This document shows, piece after piece, positions 1-9,702 of a stretch of DNA of 64,000 bases (its first letter is position 1; every line of letters starts with the position of its first letter). The position numbers and the translations under genes are program-made. The stretch is from an uncultured Selenomonas sp. GTDB taxonomy: Bacteria; Bacillota; Negativicutes; Selenomonadales; Selenomonadaceae. Where the stretch lies: assembly GCA_902766095.1 (NCBI GenBank), contig CACXCN010000011.1:52883-116882 (forward strand), read 5' to 3'. The notes beneath the pieces were generated by a model. It ran no database searches. It was not told where the DNA came from and was given only the letters and a program-made list of their open reading frames with translations.

Positions 1-2286
1 GAATTTCACCGTGAGTTCCCGGAAAGTCCGATACTCGTATCGGTCGTGACGACGAGCGGCTATGAGATGGCGAACCGCATCATCAAGGATGCCGATGCCA
101 TCATCTATTTCCCGCTCGATCTGCCGTGGCTGGCCGGTCACGTGCTGCGCCGCATCCGTCCACGCGTGTTCCTGCCGGTCGAGACCGAGCTCTGGCCGAA
201 TTTCCTCAAGAATGCCCGCGAGATGCATCTGCCGGTCATGATGGTCAACGGCCGCATCAGTGACAAGAGCGTGAAGCAGTACAAGCATCTTCATAGCATA
301 CTGCGCGACATGATCGGCACGGTGCAGTGCTTTGCCATGCAGTCCAGTATCGATGCCGAGTACATCATGCGCCTCGGAGCACCGAAGGAGCTCGTGACGG
401 TCACGGGCAATACGAAGTTCGACCAGACCTATACGGATGTGAGCCCCGAGGAAAAGGCACAGATCATAGAGAGTATGGGACTCTCGGATGCGGATGGCAT
501 CCTGCTGGCCGGCTCGACCCATCGCAAGGAAGAGGAATACGTCCTGAAAGCCTTCGCAGCCGTGCGCCAGAACCACCCGCGGGCCCGTCTCGTCATAGCA
601 CCGCGCGAGCTGCTGCGGACGCAGGAAGTCATCCACATCTGCAAGAAAGCCGGCTTCACCGTGAATACGCGTACTGGCCTGCAGGACGGCAGCGAGCAGC
701 CGGGCGCTGATATCGTCATACTGAATACGATCGGCGAGCTCGGCAAGGTGTACAGCATCGGCGACGTCGTCTACGTGGGCGGCAGTCTCGTCATGCACGG
801 CGGCCATAACATCCTGGAGCCGGCGGCACATGGCAAGGCCATCATCGTCGGCCACTATATGTTCAATTTCAAGGATACGTATGCGTTGTTCAAGAATCGC
901 AACGCCTGCATCATGGTCAACAACACGAAAGAACTCGTGCGCGAGGTCACGCGCCTGTTCGATGAGCCGGAGGAGCGCCACCGCATGGAGCGCGAGACGC
1001 TGGCCATCGTGCAGGAAAACAAGGGAGCCTCCTACAAGTCGGCCCAGCTCCTGCGCAAAACATTGACGGAGTTCGAGAGCCGTCCCGAGAATCATCAGCT
1101 CGTGCGCTCGACGCAGAAGATCGCCAATTTCCAGACGTACTTCATCGACCTCGTGCACAGCAAGGAAGCCCATGGCTTCTTCCTGAACATCCTGCTCGGC
1201 ATCCTGTACGTGTTCTCACTCATATATGCCGGTCTCGTCAACCTGAAGCTGAGCGGCTTCAGCCATGGACTGTTCCGCCGCAGAAAGCTGGATTGCTTCG
1301 TCATTAGTCTCGGCAACGTCACGGTCGGCGGCACGGGCAAGACACCGACCGCCCAGCGCCTCGCCAGCGATATCCGCGATATGGGCTACCGTGTCGTCAT
1401 ACTGAACCGCGGCTATCGCGCGAAATGGCATGGCGATGTCGGCATCGTCTCTGACGGGCAGCGCCTGCAGATGACAGCGGCTGAGGCCGGCGACGAGGCC
1501 TATATGCTTGCGAAGCACCTGCCGCAGGTGCCGGTCCTCATCGGTGCCGAGCGCTATGAGACTGGACGCTACGCTATCGAGCATTTCGGCGCCGAGGTGG
1601 CCATCCTCGATGATGGCTATCAGCACTGGCAGCTCGAGCGCGACCTCGATATCCTGCTCGTCGATGCGGTCAATGTATTCGGCAACGGCTACATCCTGCC
1701 ACGCGGTACGCTGCGCGAACCGATCTCGCATATCAGCCGGGCTGATGTCTGCCTCATGACGAAAGTCGATCAGGCGGCCGAGGGCTCGCGCGAGTATATC
1801 TGCGAGACCGTGCACAAGTACAACCGGGAGGCCCGCATCGTCGAGAGCATCCACGAGCCGCGCTGCTTCATCCGCCTCGCGGAATGGTATGAGAACATAG
1901 GTGGCAAAGGCATCGATGTGAGCGCGATGCGCGGCCGCAAGATCATGGCCGTCTCGGCCATCGGCAATCCGGCCTCGTTCGAGCAGACGCTGTCCGACAT
2001 TGGCACGGTCATCATCGAGAGTCTGCGCTATCCGGATCACCATGACTACAGCATGCAGGAGATGAACGATATCCTGCAGCAGGCCCAGAGCCTCGGGGCA
2101 GAGGCCATCATCATCACGGAGAAGGATGCCGTCAAGATACCGAGCGAGGTCATCCATGCCGGCTGGGATATCCCCGTATACGTCATCTGCGTGCAGGTCA
2201 CATTCCAGTCCGGTGCGCAGGAGTTCCATGATATGTTGTTCGACCGGCTGAGCAAGCGTCTCGGAGCGCGTCAGCCGCGCCATTGA
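1..2286 (+). CDS. waaA-lpxK: Fused Kdo transferase / lipid A 4'-kinase (5' end cut by window)
   Basis: The frame is open from base 1, so the N-terminus lies outside the window. The first half is a GT-B Kdo transferase of the WaaA (KdtA) family: it has the acidic motif ETELWPN near 184-204 and a GGSLVMHGGHNILEPA nucleotide-sugar block near 780-826. A hydrophobic stretch (about 1171-1257) leads into the second half, an LpxK kinase with the P-loop GNVTVGGTGKT near 1312-1344 and DDGYQHW near 1609-1629. WaaA adds Kdo to lipid IVA and LpxK phosphorylates the 4' position of the lipid A precursor, both at the inner face of the inner membrane. In most Gram-negatives these are separate genes; here one uninterrupted frame joins them. 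kdsB follows after 34 bases, fitting an LPS operon. Confidence 0.93.
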   Translation, partial: EFHREFPESPILVSVVTTSGYEMANRIIKDADAIIYFPLDLPWLAGHVLRRIRPRVFLPVETELWPNFLKNAREMHLPVMMVNGRISDKSVKQYKHLHSILRDMIGTVQCFAMQSSIDAEYIMRLGAPKELVTVTGNTKFDQTYTDVSPEEKAQIIESMGLSDADGILLAGSTHRKEEEYVLKAFAAVRQNHPRARLVIAPRELLRTQEVIHICKKAGFTVNTRTGLQDGSEQPGADIVILNTIGELGKVYSIGDVVYVGGSLVMHGGHNILEPAAHGKAIIVGHYMFNFKDTYALFKNRNACIMVNNTKELVREVTRLFDEPEERHRMERETLAIVQENKGASYKSAQLLRKTLTEFESRPENHQLVRSTQKIANFQTYFIDLVHSKEAHGFFLNILLGILYVFSLIYAGLVNLKLSGFSHGLFRRRKLDCFVISLGNVTVGGTGKTPTAQRLASDIRDMGYRVVILNRGYRAKWHGDVGIVSDGQRLQMTAAEAGDEAYMLAKHLPQVPVLIGAERYETGRYAIEHFGAEVAILDDGYQHWQLERDLDILLVDAVNVFGNGYILPRGTLREPISHISRADVCLMTKVDQAAEGSREYICETVHKYNREARIVESIHEPRCFIRLAEWYENIGGKGIDVSAMRGRKIMAVSAIGNPASFEQTLSDIGTVIIESLRYPDHHDYSMQEMNDILQQAQSLGAEAIIITEKDAVKIPSEVIHAGWDIPVYVICVQVTFQSGAQEFHDMLFDRLSKRLGARQPRH

Positions 2287-2320
2287 TTGTGTGCTGCTTT
2301 TACAGCGGAAAGGGTAATAA

Positions 2321-3055
2321 ATGAACGTCCTCTGTGTGATACCGGCGCGTTACGCGTCGACAAGACTGCCGGGCAAGCCGCTGCTCGATATAGCCGGCAA
2401 GCCCATGATCGTGCGCGTCTATGAGCGGGCCAGCCAGGCCCGTCGAACGACGGCGACAATCGTGGCGACCGATGATGAGCGCATAAAGGCAGCCGTCGAG
2501 AGCCATGGCGGGCAGGCCGTCATGACGCGGGCCGATCATCCGACCGGCACGGACCGTCTGGCCGAGGTAGCCGGGAAATATCCTGATGTCGATGTCATCA
2601 TCAATGTGCAAGGCGATGAGCCGCTCATAGAGCCGGCGCTCATCGATGAGCTGGCCGCGGCATTCGAGACGGATGACGGACTGCAGATGGCTACAGTGCG
2701 CACGGAGATGACGGATGAGGCGGAGCAGCGCAATCCGAACAATGTGAAGGTCGTGACGGATAAGAACGGCTATGCACTTTATTTCTCGCGGTCGCTGCTG
2801 CCCTATCCGCGCCATGCCGGAGCTCACGTCTACAAGCACATCGGCATCTATGCCTACCGGCGCGAGTTCCTGCTCCAGTATGCCAATATGGAGCCGACGG
2901 AGCTCGAGAGTGCGGAGAGCCTCGAGCAGCTTCGGGCTCTCGAGAACGGCTATCGCATCAAGGTCATAACGACGGATGCCCAGTTCGTCGGCGTGGATAC
3001 GGCAGAGGATCTGGCACGTGTCAATGAGATATACAAAGCCCAGAACCTGGGTTGA
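2321..3055 (+). CDS. kdsB: 3-deoxy-manno-octulosonate cytidylyltransferase (CMP-Kdo synthetase)
   Basis: A 244-residue cytoplasmic enzyme that activates Kdo with CTP to give CMP-Kdo, the donor used by WaaA. The N-terminus has the nucleotide-binding signature [24 protein letters not shown] follows near residue 95 (Mg/CTP site), and [13 protein letters not shown] lies near residue 170. Length matches the family (about 245-250). The ATG at 2321 follows AAAGGGTAATAA as a ribosome site. It lies between the waaA-lpxK fusion and kdsA, consistent with one Kdo operon. Confidence 0.96.
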   Translation: MNVLCVIPARYASTRLPGKPLLDIAGKPMIVRVYERASQARRTTATIVATDDERIKAAVESHGGQAVMTRADHPTGTDRLAEVAGKYPDVDVIINVQGDEPLIEPALIDELAAAFETDDGLQMATVRTEMTDEAEQRNPNNVKVVTDKNGYALYFSRSLLPYPRHAGAHVYKHIGIYAYRREFLLQYANMEPTELESAESLEQLRALENGYRIKVITTDAQFVGVDTAEDLARVNEIYKAQNLG

Positions 3056-3093
3056 ATGATACCTTTTTGTCAGGACAGGAAGGAGTAAATACC

Positions 3094-3921
3094 ATGAACA
3101 AGGTCAAGATAGGCAATTTCCTCGTGGGCGGTGGCGAACCACTGACGCTGCTGGCCGGTCCGTGCGTGTTGGAGGGATTGGATCGCTGCCTGCTCATCGG
3201 GCGCACGATCAAGGACATCTGTCAGAAGCTCGGCGTGAACTATGTGTTCAAGGCTTCGTTCGATAAGGCGAACCGCTCGTCGTTCCACAGCTTCCGCGGG
3301 CCGGGAATCGAGAAAGGCCTCGAGATGCTGCAGACGATCAAGGATGAGCTGCAGGTGCCGGTCGTCACGGATATCCATGAGACGTATCAGGCGGAGCCCG
3401 TCGCGAAGGTCGCCGATGTCATACAGATCCCGGCGTTCCTGTGCCGCCAGACGGACCTGCTGCATGCTGCAGCCGTGACGGGACGGGTAGTGAATGTGAA
3501 GAAGGGGCAGTTCCTCTCTCCGGAGGAGATGCGCAATGTCGTTGACAAGCTCCACGAGTGCGGTTGCAATCAGATGATGCTGACGGAGCGCGGCTCGACA
3601 TTCGGCTATCATAATCTCGTCGTCGATATGCGCTCGCTGCCAGCCATGCGTCAGCTCGGTTATCCGGTCGTGATGGATGGTACGCACAGCGTGCAGCTGC
3701 CGGGTGGCAATGGCACGAGCTCGGCTGGCCAGCGCGAGTACGTGGACTACCTCGTGCGCGCTGCCGTCGGCGCCGGCGTCGACGCATTGTTCCTCGAGGT
3801 GCACGATAACCCGGAGGAAGCGCTGTCGGATGGGGCGAACATGGTCTACCTCGACCATCTGCCCGAGCTGCTCAAGGATGCCGTGGCGATATACGAGATC
3901 GTGCGGCCGAAGCTGAAGTAA
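3094..3921 (+). CDS. kdsA: Kdo-8-phosphate synthase (metal-dependent type)
   Basis: Condenses phosphoenolpyruvate with arabinose 5-phosphate to Kdo-8-phosphate. The protein has 275 residues and a DAHP-synthase-like barrel: [10 protein letters not shown] near the N-terminus, [14 protein letters not shown] and [10 protein letters not shown] in the middle, and [19 protein letters not shown] toward the end. The Cys in AGPC marks the metal-dependent class; the E. coli-type enzyme has Asn there. An in-frame start exists at 3052, but AGGAG at 3081-3085 points to the ATG at 3094 and gives the usual length. Confidence 0.96.
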   Translation: MNKVKIGNFLVGGGEPLTLLAGPCVLEGLDRCLLIGRTIKDICQKLGVNYVFKASFDKANRSSFHSFRGPGIEKGLEMLQTIKDELQVPVVTDIHETYQAEPVAKVADVIQIPAFLCRQTDLLHAAAVTGRVVNVKKGQFLSPEEMRNVVDKLHECGCNQMMLTERGSTFGYHNLVVDMRSLPAMRQLGYPVVMDGTHSVQLPGGNGTSSAGQREYVDYLVRAAVGAGVDALFLEVHDNPEEALSDGANMVYLDHLPELLKDAVAIYEIVRPKLK

Positions 3922-3978
3922 GAAAGGGCGGAGCCATGTCTGGCGCGGTGATAACAGCTCTTATGTAGTATAAGGTAT

Positions 3979-4986
3979 ATGAAAATATTTGGGGGCAAGG
4001 ACTTGAGCAATGCAGCTGAGATAAAAGCAAAAGCTATAGAAACTCTGGACATCGAGGCCAAGGCGGTCGAGAAACTGAAGACGCGCATCGATGATGAATT
4101 CGTTGCGGCGGTCGAGTGCATATTGGCCTGCAAGGCCCGCGTGGTCGTGACCGGCATGGGCAAATCGGGCCATATCGGACGCAAGATCGCGGCGACGCTG
4201 GCCAGCACGGGCACGCCGTCGTTCTTCATGCATCCGGCCGAGGCCTTCCATGGCGACCTCGGCATGGTGACCGAGGATGATGTCGTCATAGCCATATCGA
4301 ACAGCGGGGAGTCGACGGAGGTCGTGAACATCCTGCCAATCATCCGCCGCATCGGGGCGACCATCATCGCGATGTGCGGGCGCCCGGACTCACAGCTCGG
4401 CAAGAACAGCGATTACTTCATCAATATCGGTGTCGAGCGCGAGGCCTGCCCGCTCGGGCTGGCTCCGACCGCCAGCACGACCGCGACGCTGGCCATGGGC
4501 GATGCCATTGCTATGGCGCTCATGTCGGTCCGCAACTTCACGAGCCAGGATTTCGCTCTGTTCCATCCGGGCGGGGCGCTCGGACGTCGTCTGCTGCTGA
4601 AGGTTTCGAACGTCATGCATACGGGCGACGAGAATCCAATCGTGAAGGCGGACACCTCGGCCAAGGATGCATTGTTCACGATGACGGACAAGGGCCTTGG
4701 CGCAGCCTCGGTTGTCGACGAGCAGGGCAAGTTCATCGGCCTCGTCACCGATGGCATCATCCGCCGTGCGCTCGCGAAGGACTACAGCTTCCTCGACGAG
4801 CCGGTCAAGAATATCATGTTCACGACGCCGCTGACCATCAGCTCTGACAAGCTGGCCGCTGAGGCCCTGTCGGTGATGGACAAGCACAAGCCGCGTCCGG
4901 TAACCGTTCTGCCGGTCGTAGATGGCGACCGCGAGCCGGTAGGCATCGTCCACCTGACCGACCTGCTGCGCCAGGGTGTGGTATGA
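3979..4986 (+). CDS. kdsD: Arabinose-5-phosphate isomerase
   Basis: Converts ribulose 5-phosphate to arabinose 5-phosphate, the first committed step toward Kdo. An SIS sugar-isomerase domain (residues about 40-190) carries GMGKSGHIGRKIAATLAS and HPAEAFHGDLGM. Two CBS motifs follow (about 210-265 and 275-335). Length (335) is typical for KdsD/GutQ; the Kdo cluster favours KdsD. The ATG at 3979 has only a modest ribosome site. An in-frame TTG at 4003, preceded by GGGGGCAAGGAC, is an alternative start that would remove 8 residues. Confidence 0.95.
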   Translation: MKIFGGKDLSNAAEIKAKAIETLDIEAKAVEKLKTRIDDEFVAAVECILACKARVVVTGMGKSGHIGRKIAATLASTGTPSFFMHPAEAFHGDLGMVTEDDVVIAISNSGESTEVVNILPIIRRIGATIIAMCGRPDSQLGKNSDYFINIGVEREACPLGLAPTASTTATLAMGDAIAMALMSVRNFTSQDFALFHPGGALGRRLLLKVSNVMHTGDENPIVKADTSAKDALFTMTDKGLGAASVVDEQGKFIGLVTDGIIRRALAKDYSFLDEPVKNIMFTTPLTISSDKLAAEALSVMDKHKPRPVTVLPVVDGDREPVGIVHLTDLLRQGVV

Positions 4987-5006
4987 TATAAAGGTCTGAT
5001 AGAAAT

Positions 5007-5606
5007 ATGGAAGAGAAATACAGTGCACGCCGCAAAGCCCAGCACGTGAAGCTCATCATCATGGATGTCGATGGCGTGCTGACGGATGGCGGTATCTACA
5101 TAGGCGCCGAGGGGGAGCTCTACAAGCCGTTTTTCTGCCGCGACGGGCTCGGCATCACGCTGGCCCATCGGGCCGGCCTGCGTACGGCCATCATCACAGG
5201 GCGCATATCGAAGCAGGTAGCGTACCGGGCACAGGAGCTCCATATCAGCGAGGTGTTCCAGGGACACAGCGACAAGCGGGCTGCGTATAAAGAGCTGAAG
5301 CAGAAATCGGGCCTGGCGGATGAAGAAATCGCTTATATCGGTGATGATCTCATCGACCTGCCTGTCATGCTGCAGGTGGGATTCCCGGTCGCGGTGGCTG
5401 ATGCTGTCGACGAGGTAAAGGCGCATGCGGCTGCAATCGCCGGCTTTCCCGGTGGTCATGGCGCCGTGCGCGAGACGATAGAGTTCATATTGCGCTGCCA
5501 GAACAAATGGCAGCCGCTGCTGGCCGGTTTCATGGCGACTGAGGCACCGGAAGGCCAGGCCGATATCGCTAAGCCGACGGATGCGCTCGATAATCTGGCT
5601 CAGTAA
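5007..5606 (+). CDS. kdsC: Kdo-8-phosphate phosphatase
   Basis: HAD-superfamily phosphatase that removes phosphate from Kdo-8-phosphate to release Kdo. HAD motif I is MDVDGVLTDGG (nucleophile and general acid Asp near residue 15). Motif II lies in AIITGRIS, and the Mg-binding motif is YIGDDLIDLPVM. With 199 residues it is slightly longer than the usual 170-190, the extra being a C-terminal tail after the fold. It follows kdsD by 20 bases and completes the Kdo set kdsB-A-D-C. Confidence 0.94.
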   Translation: MEEKYSARRKAQHVKLIIMDVDGVLTDGGIYIGAEGELYKPFFCRDGLGITLAHRAGLRTAIITGRISKQVAYRAQELHISEVFQGHSDKRAAYKELKQKSGLADEEIAYIGDDLIDLPVMLQVGFPVAVADAVDEVKAHAAAIAGFPGGHGAVRETIEFILRCQNKWQPLLAGFMATEAPEGQADIAKPTDALDNLAQ

Positions 5607-5634
5607 TTTTCCGGAAGGATTTGGAGGAATTTTC

Positions 5635-6555
5635 ATGGCTTACAAGATGGTTATGCTGCTTAGCCGTATAGCCGTTCATACGCCTTATCGTTTACTTATG
5701 GGGATCGGCTGGATATTAGGCCAGCTGTATTACCTGCTGATAAAGAAGGAGCGTGAGCGCGCTGTCGCGCAGATGATGCCGGCCCTGCATGTGAGTGAGA
5801 AGGAGGCCAGGCACCTCGTGCGGGCCTCCTTTGTGAATCTCGCGCGCAATGTGCTCGAGATCCTGTACATGCCGCATCTCAATGAGCAGAATTTCACGGA
5901 CTATATCGAGATCGACCATCTGGAACGCCTGAAAGCGGCTCTGGCTGAGAAAAAGGGAGTCGTCATCGTCACAGGCCATATCGGTACGTGGGAATGGCTG
6001 TCGGCTGCCTTCACCCTGAACGGTCTGCCGGTCACAGCGATAGCGAAACCGCAGCCGAACATCCAGTATACGAATGCACTCGACGATCTGCGCAAGACCA
6101 TCCACGTACAGATATTCTCGCGTGGCTCGAGCGAGCTCCTGGCAGCGGCCCGCGCATTGAAATCCGGCAAGATTCTCGGTTTCCTCTGCGATCAAGATGC
6201 GGGTCCGGGCGGAGCGTTCCTGCCTTTCCTCGGACGACTGGCCTCGACACCTATGGGCGCAGCCGTGTTCTCGCGCAAGTTCAATTCACCGGTCGTGCCG
6301 GCGTTCATCCTGCGCCAGCCGAATGGCAAGCACAAGGTCATCGTCGGGGAAATCATGCGCTACGAGGATACGGGCGATACGGACAAAGATCTGTTCGATT
6401 TCACGGCGCGCATGACGCAGATCGTCGAGCAGGTCATCCGTGACAACCCGACGCAGTGGCTCTGGTTCCAGAAACGCTGGAACACGAAGCCGGAGCAGAT
6501 GAAGACGGGTAAGCACCACACGGTACAGGCGGAGAAGCAGGGGGATGAGTCATGA
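5635..6555 (+). CDS. lpxL: Lipid A lauroyl/myristoyl acyltransferase family protein
   Basis: LpxL/LpxM (HtrB) family inner-membrane acyltransferase that would add a secondary acyl chain to Kdo-lipid A. The catalytic HX4(D/E) motif is visible as GHIGTWEWL, and SGKILGFLCDQDAG fits the family. A hydrophobic N-terminus (residues 1-35) anchors it. GGAGG at 5623-5627 selects the ATG at 5635 (306 residues), although the frame is open from 5581. The stop overlaps the lptC start (ATGA). Which secondary position it acylates cannot be told from sequence. Confidence 0.9.
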   Translation: MAYKMVMLLSRIAVHTPYRLLMGIGWILGQLYYLLIKKERERAVAQMMPALHVSEKEARHLVRASFVNLARNVLEILYMPHLNEQNFTDYIEIDHLERLKAALAEKKGVVIVTGHIGTWEWLSAAFTLNGLPVTAIAKPQPNIQYTNALDDLRKTIHVQIFSRGSSELLAAARALKSGKILGFLCDQDAGPGGAFLPFLGRLASTPMGAAVFSRKFNSPVVPAFILRQPNGKHKVIVGEIMRYEDTGDTDKDLFDFTARMTQIVEQVIRDNPTQWLWFQKRWNTKPEQMKTGKHHTVQAEKQGDES

Positions 6556-7109
6556 GCACAAAGGCCAAGCTGGGCATCGTCCTCGTAGTGGCAGCGGTAG
6601 TGGCCCTCGTCGTCTGGGCAGTCAGCACAGTGCCGCAGGCACCGCCCCCGAGCGAGGCTCCGGCCAGCAAGACCATGTCCTATGATGGCAATACCATCCG
6701 CGAGGAAAAGGATGGCCGCGTCATCTGGGAACTGACGGCTGACCATATCGAGATGGATACCGATACGAAGAACGTCACCATCGAGGGCGTCCATGGCAAG
6801 TTTTACGCTGCCGATGGCCGCATCGCGGAGGTCACGGCTGATCGTGGCAGCTATGATGCCACATCGCGCGATGTGACGCTCGAGGGCGGCATATCCATCA
6901 CGAACAGCGATGGCGCCTCGCTCCAGTCCGACCAGCTCAAATGGACGGCAGCCGAGCAGTGCCTGTCGGCCCTCGGCAACGCCTTGGCGCAAAAGGATGA
7001 CATCACGATCAGCGGCGACCGCATCGACAGTACGGACGCCTTCAACAAGGTCAAAGTGAGCGGTCATGCCCACATAGCGAAGGGGGATACAAGCAATGAG
7101 ACTAGATAA
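6552..7109 (+). CDS. lptC: LPS export ABC transporter periplasmic protein LptC
   Basis: Bitopic inner-membrane protein that hands LPS from the LptB-permease complex to LptA. Residues 7-25 form one transmembrane helix. The periplasmic part is a beta-jellyroll with repeating strand segments such as DGRVIWELTADHIEMDTD and TKNVTIEGVHGKFYAADG. Length (185) is close to E. coli LptC (191). It overlaps the upstream acyltransferase by 4 bases and lptA by 14 bases, so translation is probably coupled. Confidence 0.9.
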   Translation: MSTKAKLGIVLVVAAVVALVVWAVSTVPQAPPPSEAPASKTMSYDGNTIREEKDGRVIWELTADHIEMDTDTKNVTIEGVHGKFYAADGRIAEVTADRGSYDATSRDVTLEGGISITNSDGASLQSDQLKWTAAEQCLSALGNALAQKDDITISGDRIDSTDAFNKVKVSGHAHIAKGDTSNETR

Positions 7110-7794
7110 ATACAGGAAAGCAGCCCTGACGCTGGCGCTGGCTGCCGTCATTCCGGTTGCTGCCTTTGCTCCGGCCACGGCAATCGCGGCGGGAGAGGCC
7201 GCTTCGCTCGACGCTGATACCGTCGAGTACGATATGTCGACCGGCCTCGTCACGGCCGAGGGCGACGTGCTCATGAAGCGCGGCACGAGCCGCGTGTCCG
7301 GCGAGCGCGCCAGCTACAATACGAAGACCCAGGCGGGCTCGGTCATCGGCAATGTCATAGCAGTGCACGATGATATGCGCCTGACCTGTGCTCAGGTCAC
7401 GAGTGATGGCTCAGGTCACATGCAGGCGACGGGCGGTGTGCACGGTACACAGGCGGACAAAAGCTTCACCGGCGAGCAGGTCGACTACTATCCGGAGAAT
7501 AAATATGTCCTGATGGCGACGGGCGGCACGCTCACGAGTGCGGATGGCACGTTCACGGCAGACCATCTCGAGGGCTGGCTCGCTGAGGAGCACTATGTCG
7601 GCAAGGGGAACGCCCATGTCGTGAGCCCGGCCCGCGGTCTCGAGGCCGGCGGCGACCAGCTCGATTACTATGGCCAGGGCGATGGCAAGGCGGTCATGAC
7701 CGGCAATGCCTGGGCCGTGCAGAATAATAATACGATGAAGAGCAACCGCCTGACGATATACCTTGCGAAAGACGGTCAGGCTGCAGTAAAATAG
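7096..7794 (+). CDS. lptA: LPS transport periplasmic protein LptA (OstA-like)
   Basis: Periplasmic bridge protein of the Lpt machine. A signal peptide (residues 1-32, ending near AIAA) precedes repeated OstA-like strands, for example [38 protein letters not shown] and [17 protein letters not shown]. At 232 residues it is longer than E. coli LptA (185), leaving room for additional repeat strands. It lies between lptC and lptB, the conserved order. Confidence 0.9.
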   Translation: MRLDKYRKAALTLALAAVIPVAAFAPATAIAAGEAASLDADTVEYDMSTGLVTAEGDVLMKRGTSRVSGERASYNTKTQAGSVIGNVIAVHDDMRLTCAQVTSDGSGHMQATGGVHGTQADKSFTGEQVDYYPENKYVLMATGGTLTSADGTFTADHLEGWLAEEHYVGKGNAHVVSPARGLEAGGDQLDYYGQGDGKAVMTGNAWAVQNNNTMKSNRLTIYLAKDGQAAVK

Positions 7795-7834
7795 ATTTGA
7801 AATCAGTTTCCAGGCGGAGGACGGAGGAAGCATA

Positions 7835-8554
7835 TTGTTTATCGAGGCAAAGAATCTCGTGAAAACCTTCAAGAAGCGCACCGTCGTCGATCATGTATCG
7901 CTGCGCGTCAACAAGGGCGAGATCGTGGGCTTGCTCGGCCCGAACGGCGCGGGCAAGACGACGACATTCTATATGATCGTGGGTCTGGAGCAGCCAACGG
8001 CTGGAGAGGTGTTCCTCTCGGACATCAATATAACGGACCTGCCCATGCACAAGCGGGCGGCGCTCGGCATCAGCTACCTGACGCAGGAGGCCTCCATATT
8101 CCGCAAGCTCACGGTCGAGGACAACATCATGGCGATCCTCGAGACGACGAAGCTGTCGCGGGCAGAGCAGAAAGTGAAGCTCGAGAGCCTGCTCGAGGAG
8201 TTCCATATCGGCCATGTGCGCGAGCGCAAGGGCACCGAACTTTCGGGCGGCGAGCGTCGCCGCGTCGAGATCGCGCGCTGCCTCGCGCTTGAGCCGCAGT
8301 TCATCCTGCTCGACGAGCCGTTTGCCGGCGTCGATCCGCTCGCTGTCGCCGATATACAGGAGATCGTCCAGTACCTGCGCCAGCGCGGCATGGGGATTCT
8401 GATCACGGACCACAATGTCCGCGAGACGCTTCACATCGTCGACCGGGCCTATATACTGAACAACGGCAAGATATTGCTCGATGGCGACAGTCAGACCATA
8501 GCCAACAGCCCGATAGCGAAGAAGTTCTATCTGGGAGAGAATTTCACTCTGTGA
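7835..8554 (+). CDS. lptB: LPS export ABC transporter ATPase LptB
   Basis: Cytoplasmic ATPase that powers LPS extraction. Visible motifs are Walker [10 protein letters not shown], signature [13 protein letters not shown], Walker [13 protein letters not shown] and switch His in [10 protein letters not shown]. Length is 239 residues, as in other LptB proteins. Translation begins at TTG 7835, placed after GGAGG at 7823-7827; no in-frame ATG lies before the conserved N-terminus. The permease gene follows after 10 bases. Confidence 0.96.
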   Translation: MFIEAKNLVKTFKKRTVVDHVSLRVNKGEIVGLLGPNGAGKTTTFYMIVGLEQPTAGEVFLSDINITDLPMHKRAALGISYLTQEASIFRKLTVEDNIMAILETTKLSRAEQKVKLESLLEEFHIGHVRERKGTELSGGERRRVEIARCLALEPQFILLDEPFAGVDPLAVADIQEIVQYLRQRGMGILITDHNVRETLHIVDRAYILNNGKILLDGDSQTIANSPIAKKFYLGENFTL

Positions 8555-8564
8555 GGGGAGCCGC

Positions 8565-9665
8565 ATGCATTTAAGGATATTAGATAAATATATATTCCGC
8601 GAAGTCTTTGTGACATTTCTGTTCGGCATCGCGGCATTCTCGGCGGTATTCATCGGCTCCGGCACGCTGTTCAAGATCGCCAAATACATCACGGACTATG
8701 GCGCCTCGCTGCAGGCGGTCACGAAGATATTCGTTTTCGGCCTCCCGAGTGTCATCATCTGGACATTCCCGATGTCCATGCTGCTCGCGAGCCTCATGAC
8801 GTTCGGTCGCCTGTCGAGCTCATCCGAGATCACAGCGATGAAATCCTGTGGCATCGGTTTCTATCGCATCGCGATGCCGGCCATCATCATGGGCTTCATC
8901 GTGAGCATCGGGGCAGTCGCCTTTAATGAGTATGTCGTCCCCTGGGCGAATACCGCTTATCGCAATGTGCTCTACTATGAGATCCAGGGCAATACGGGGA
9001 TGAAGTCACAGGAGCACATCATCCTCAAGGATATCGACAATGGCGAGATCAAGCGTCTCGTTTATGCGCGCGTCTATGATTCTGATACGCAGCGGCTCGA
9101 GGGCCTCACGATGCAGGACTTTGATGAGAATGGGCAGGTGCGCCATGTCGAGAATGCCGAGTATGCAGACTGGAGCGGCAATGTGTGGACGATGCACAAT
9201 GGCATGATCTATGACATATCTGACCAGGACGGAGCCTCGGAGCACTCCATGCGTTTCAACACGCAGGTATTGCCGATTAATGCGAATCCGAACCGCATCG
9301 TGCGTGAGCAGAAGAAGCCGGAAGAGCTCACGATGAAGGAGCTCAAGGCCGAAATCAAGATACTGCGCACGCAGTACGTCAATACGAACAAGCTCGAGGC
9401 GGAGCTTTACCAGCGCATCTCGGTGCCGATGGCCAGCCTTATATTCGCCCTGATCGGTGTACCGCTCGGCCTGCAGCCGACGCGCAACAGCTCTTCGGCT
9501 GGCTTCGCCATGAGCGTCATCATCATATTCATATACTATGCGCTCATGACGATGGGCAACGCCATGGCGCGCGGCGGCATCGTCACACCGATGCTGGCGG
9601 TCTGGATACCGAACATCGTCGGCCTCATAGCCGGTGCAATTCTCATAAAGCGTGCCTCGCGCTGA
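8565..9665 (+). CDS. LptF/LptG family LPS export permease
   Basis: Inner-membrane permease that would pair with LptB. N-terminal helices occur at residues about 12-35, 55-80 and 95-120, then a periplasmic beta domain (about 130-260), then three C-terminal helices (about 285-365). The start RILDKYIFREVFVTFLFGI is typical of the family. E. coli uses two different permeases, LptF and LptG; only one is seen here, so it may act as a homodimer or have a partner elsewhere. The symbol is left empty because F and G cannot be separated. Confidence 0.9.
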   Translation: MHLRILDKYIFREVFVTFLFGIAAFSAVFIGSGTLFKIAKYITDYGASLQAVTKIFVFGLPSVIIWTFPMSMLLASLMTFGRLSSSSEITAMKSCGIGFYRIAMPAIIMGFIVSIGAVAFNEYVVPWANTAYRNVLYYEIQGNTGMKSQEHIILKDIDNGEIKRLVYARVYDSDTQRLEGLTMQDFDENGQVRHVENAEYADWSGNVWTMHNGMIYDISDQDGASEHSMRFNTQVLPINANPNRIVREQKKPEELTMKELKAEIKILRTQYVNTNKLEAELYQRISVPMASLIFALIGVPLGLQPTRNSSSAGFAMSVIIIFIYYALMTMGNAMARGGIVTPMLAVWIPNIVGLIAGAILIKRASR

Positions 9666-9702
9666 GGAAAGCCTGACATTCTGACAGAAAGGGAGTGTAC
9701 GG

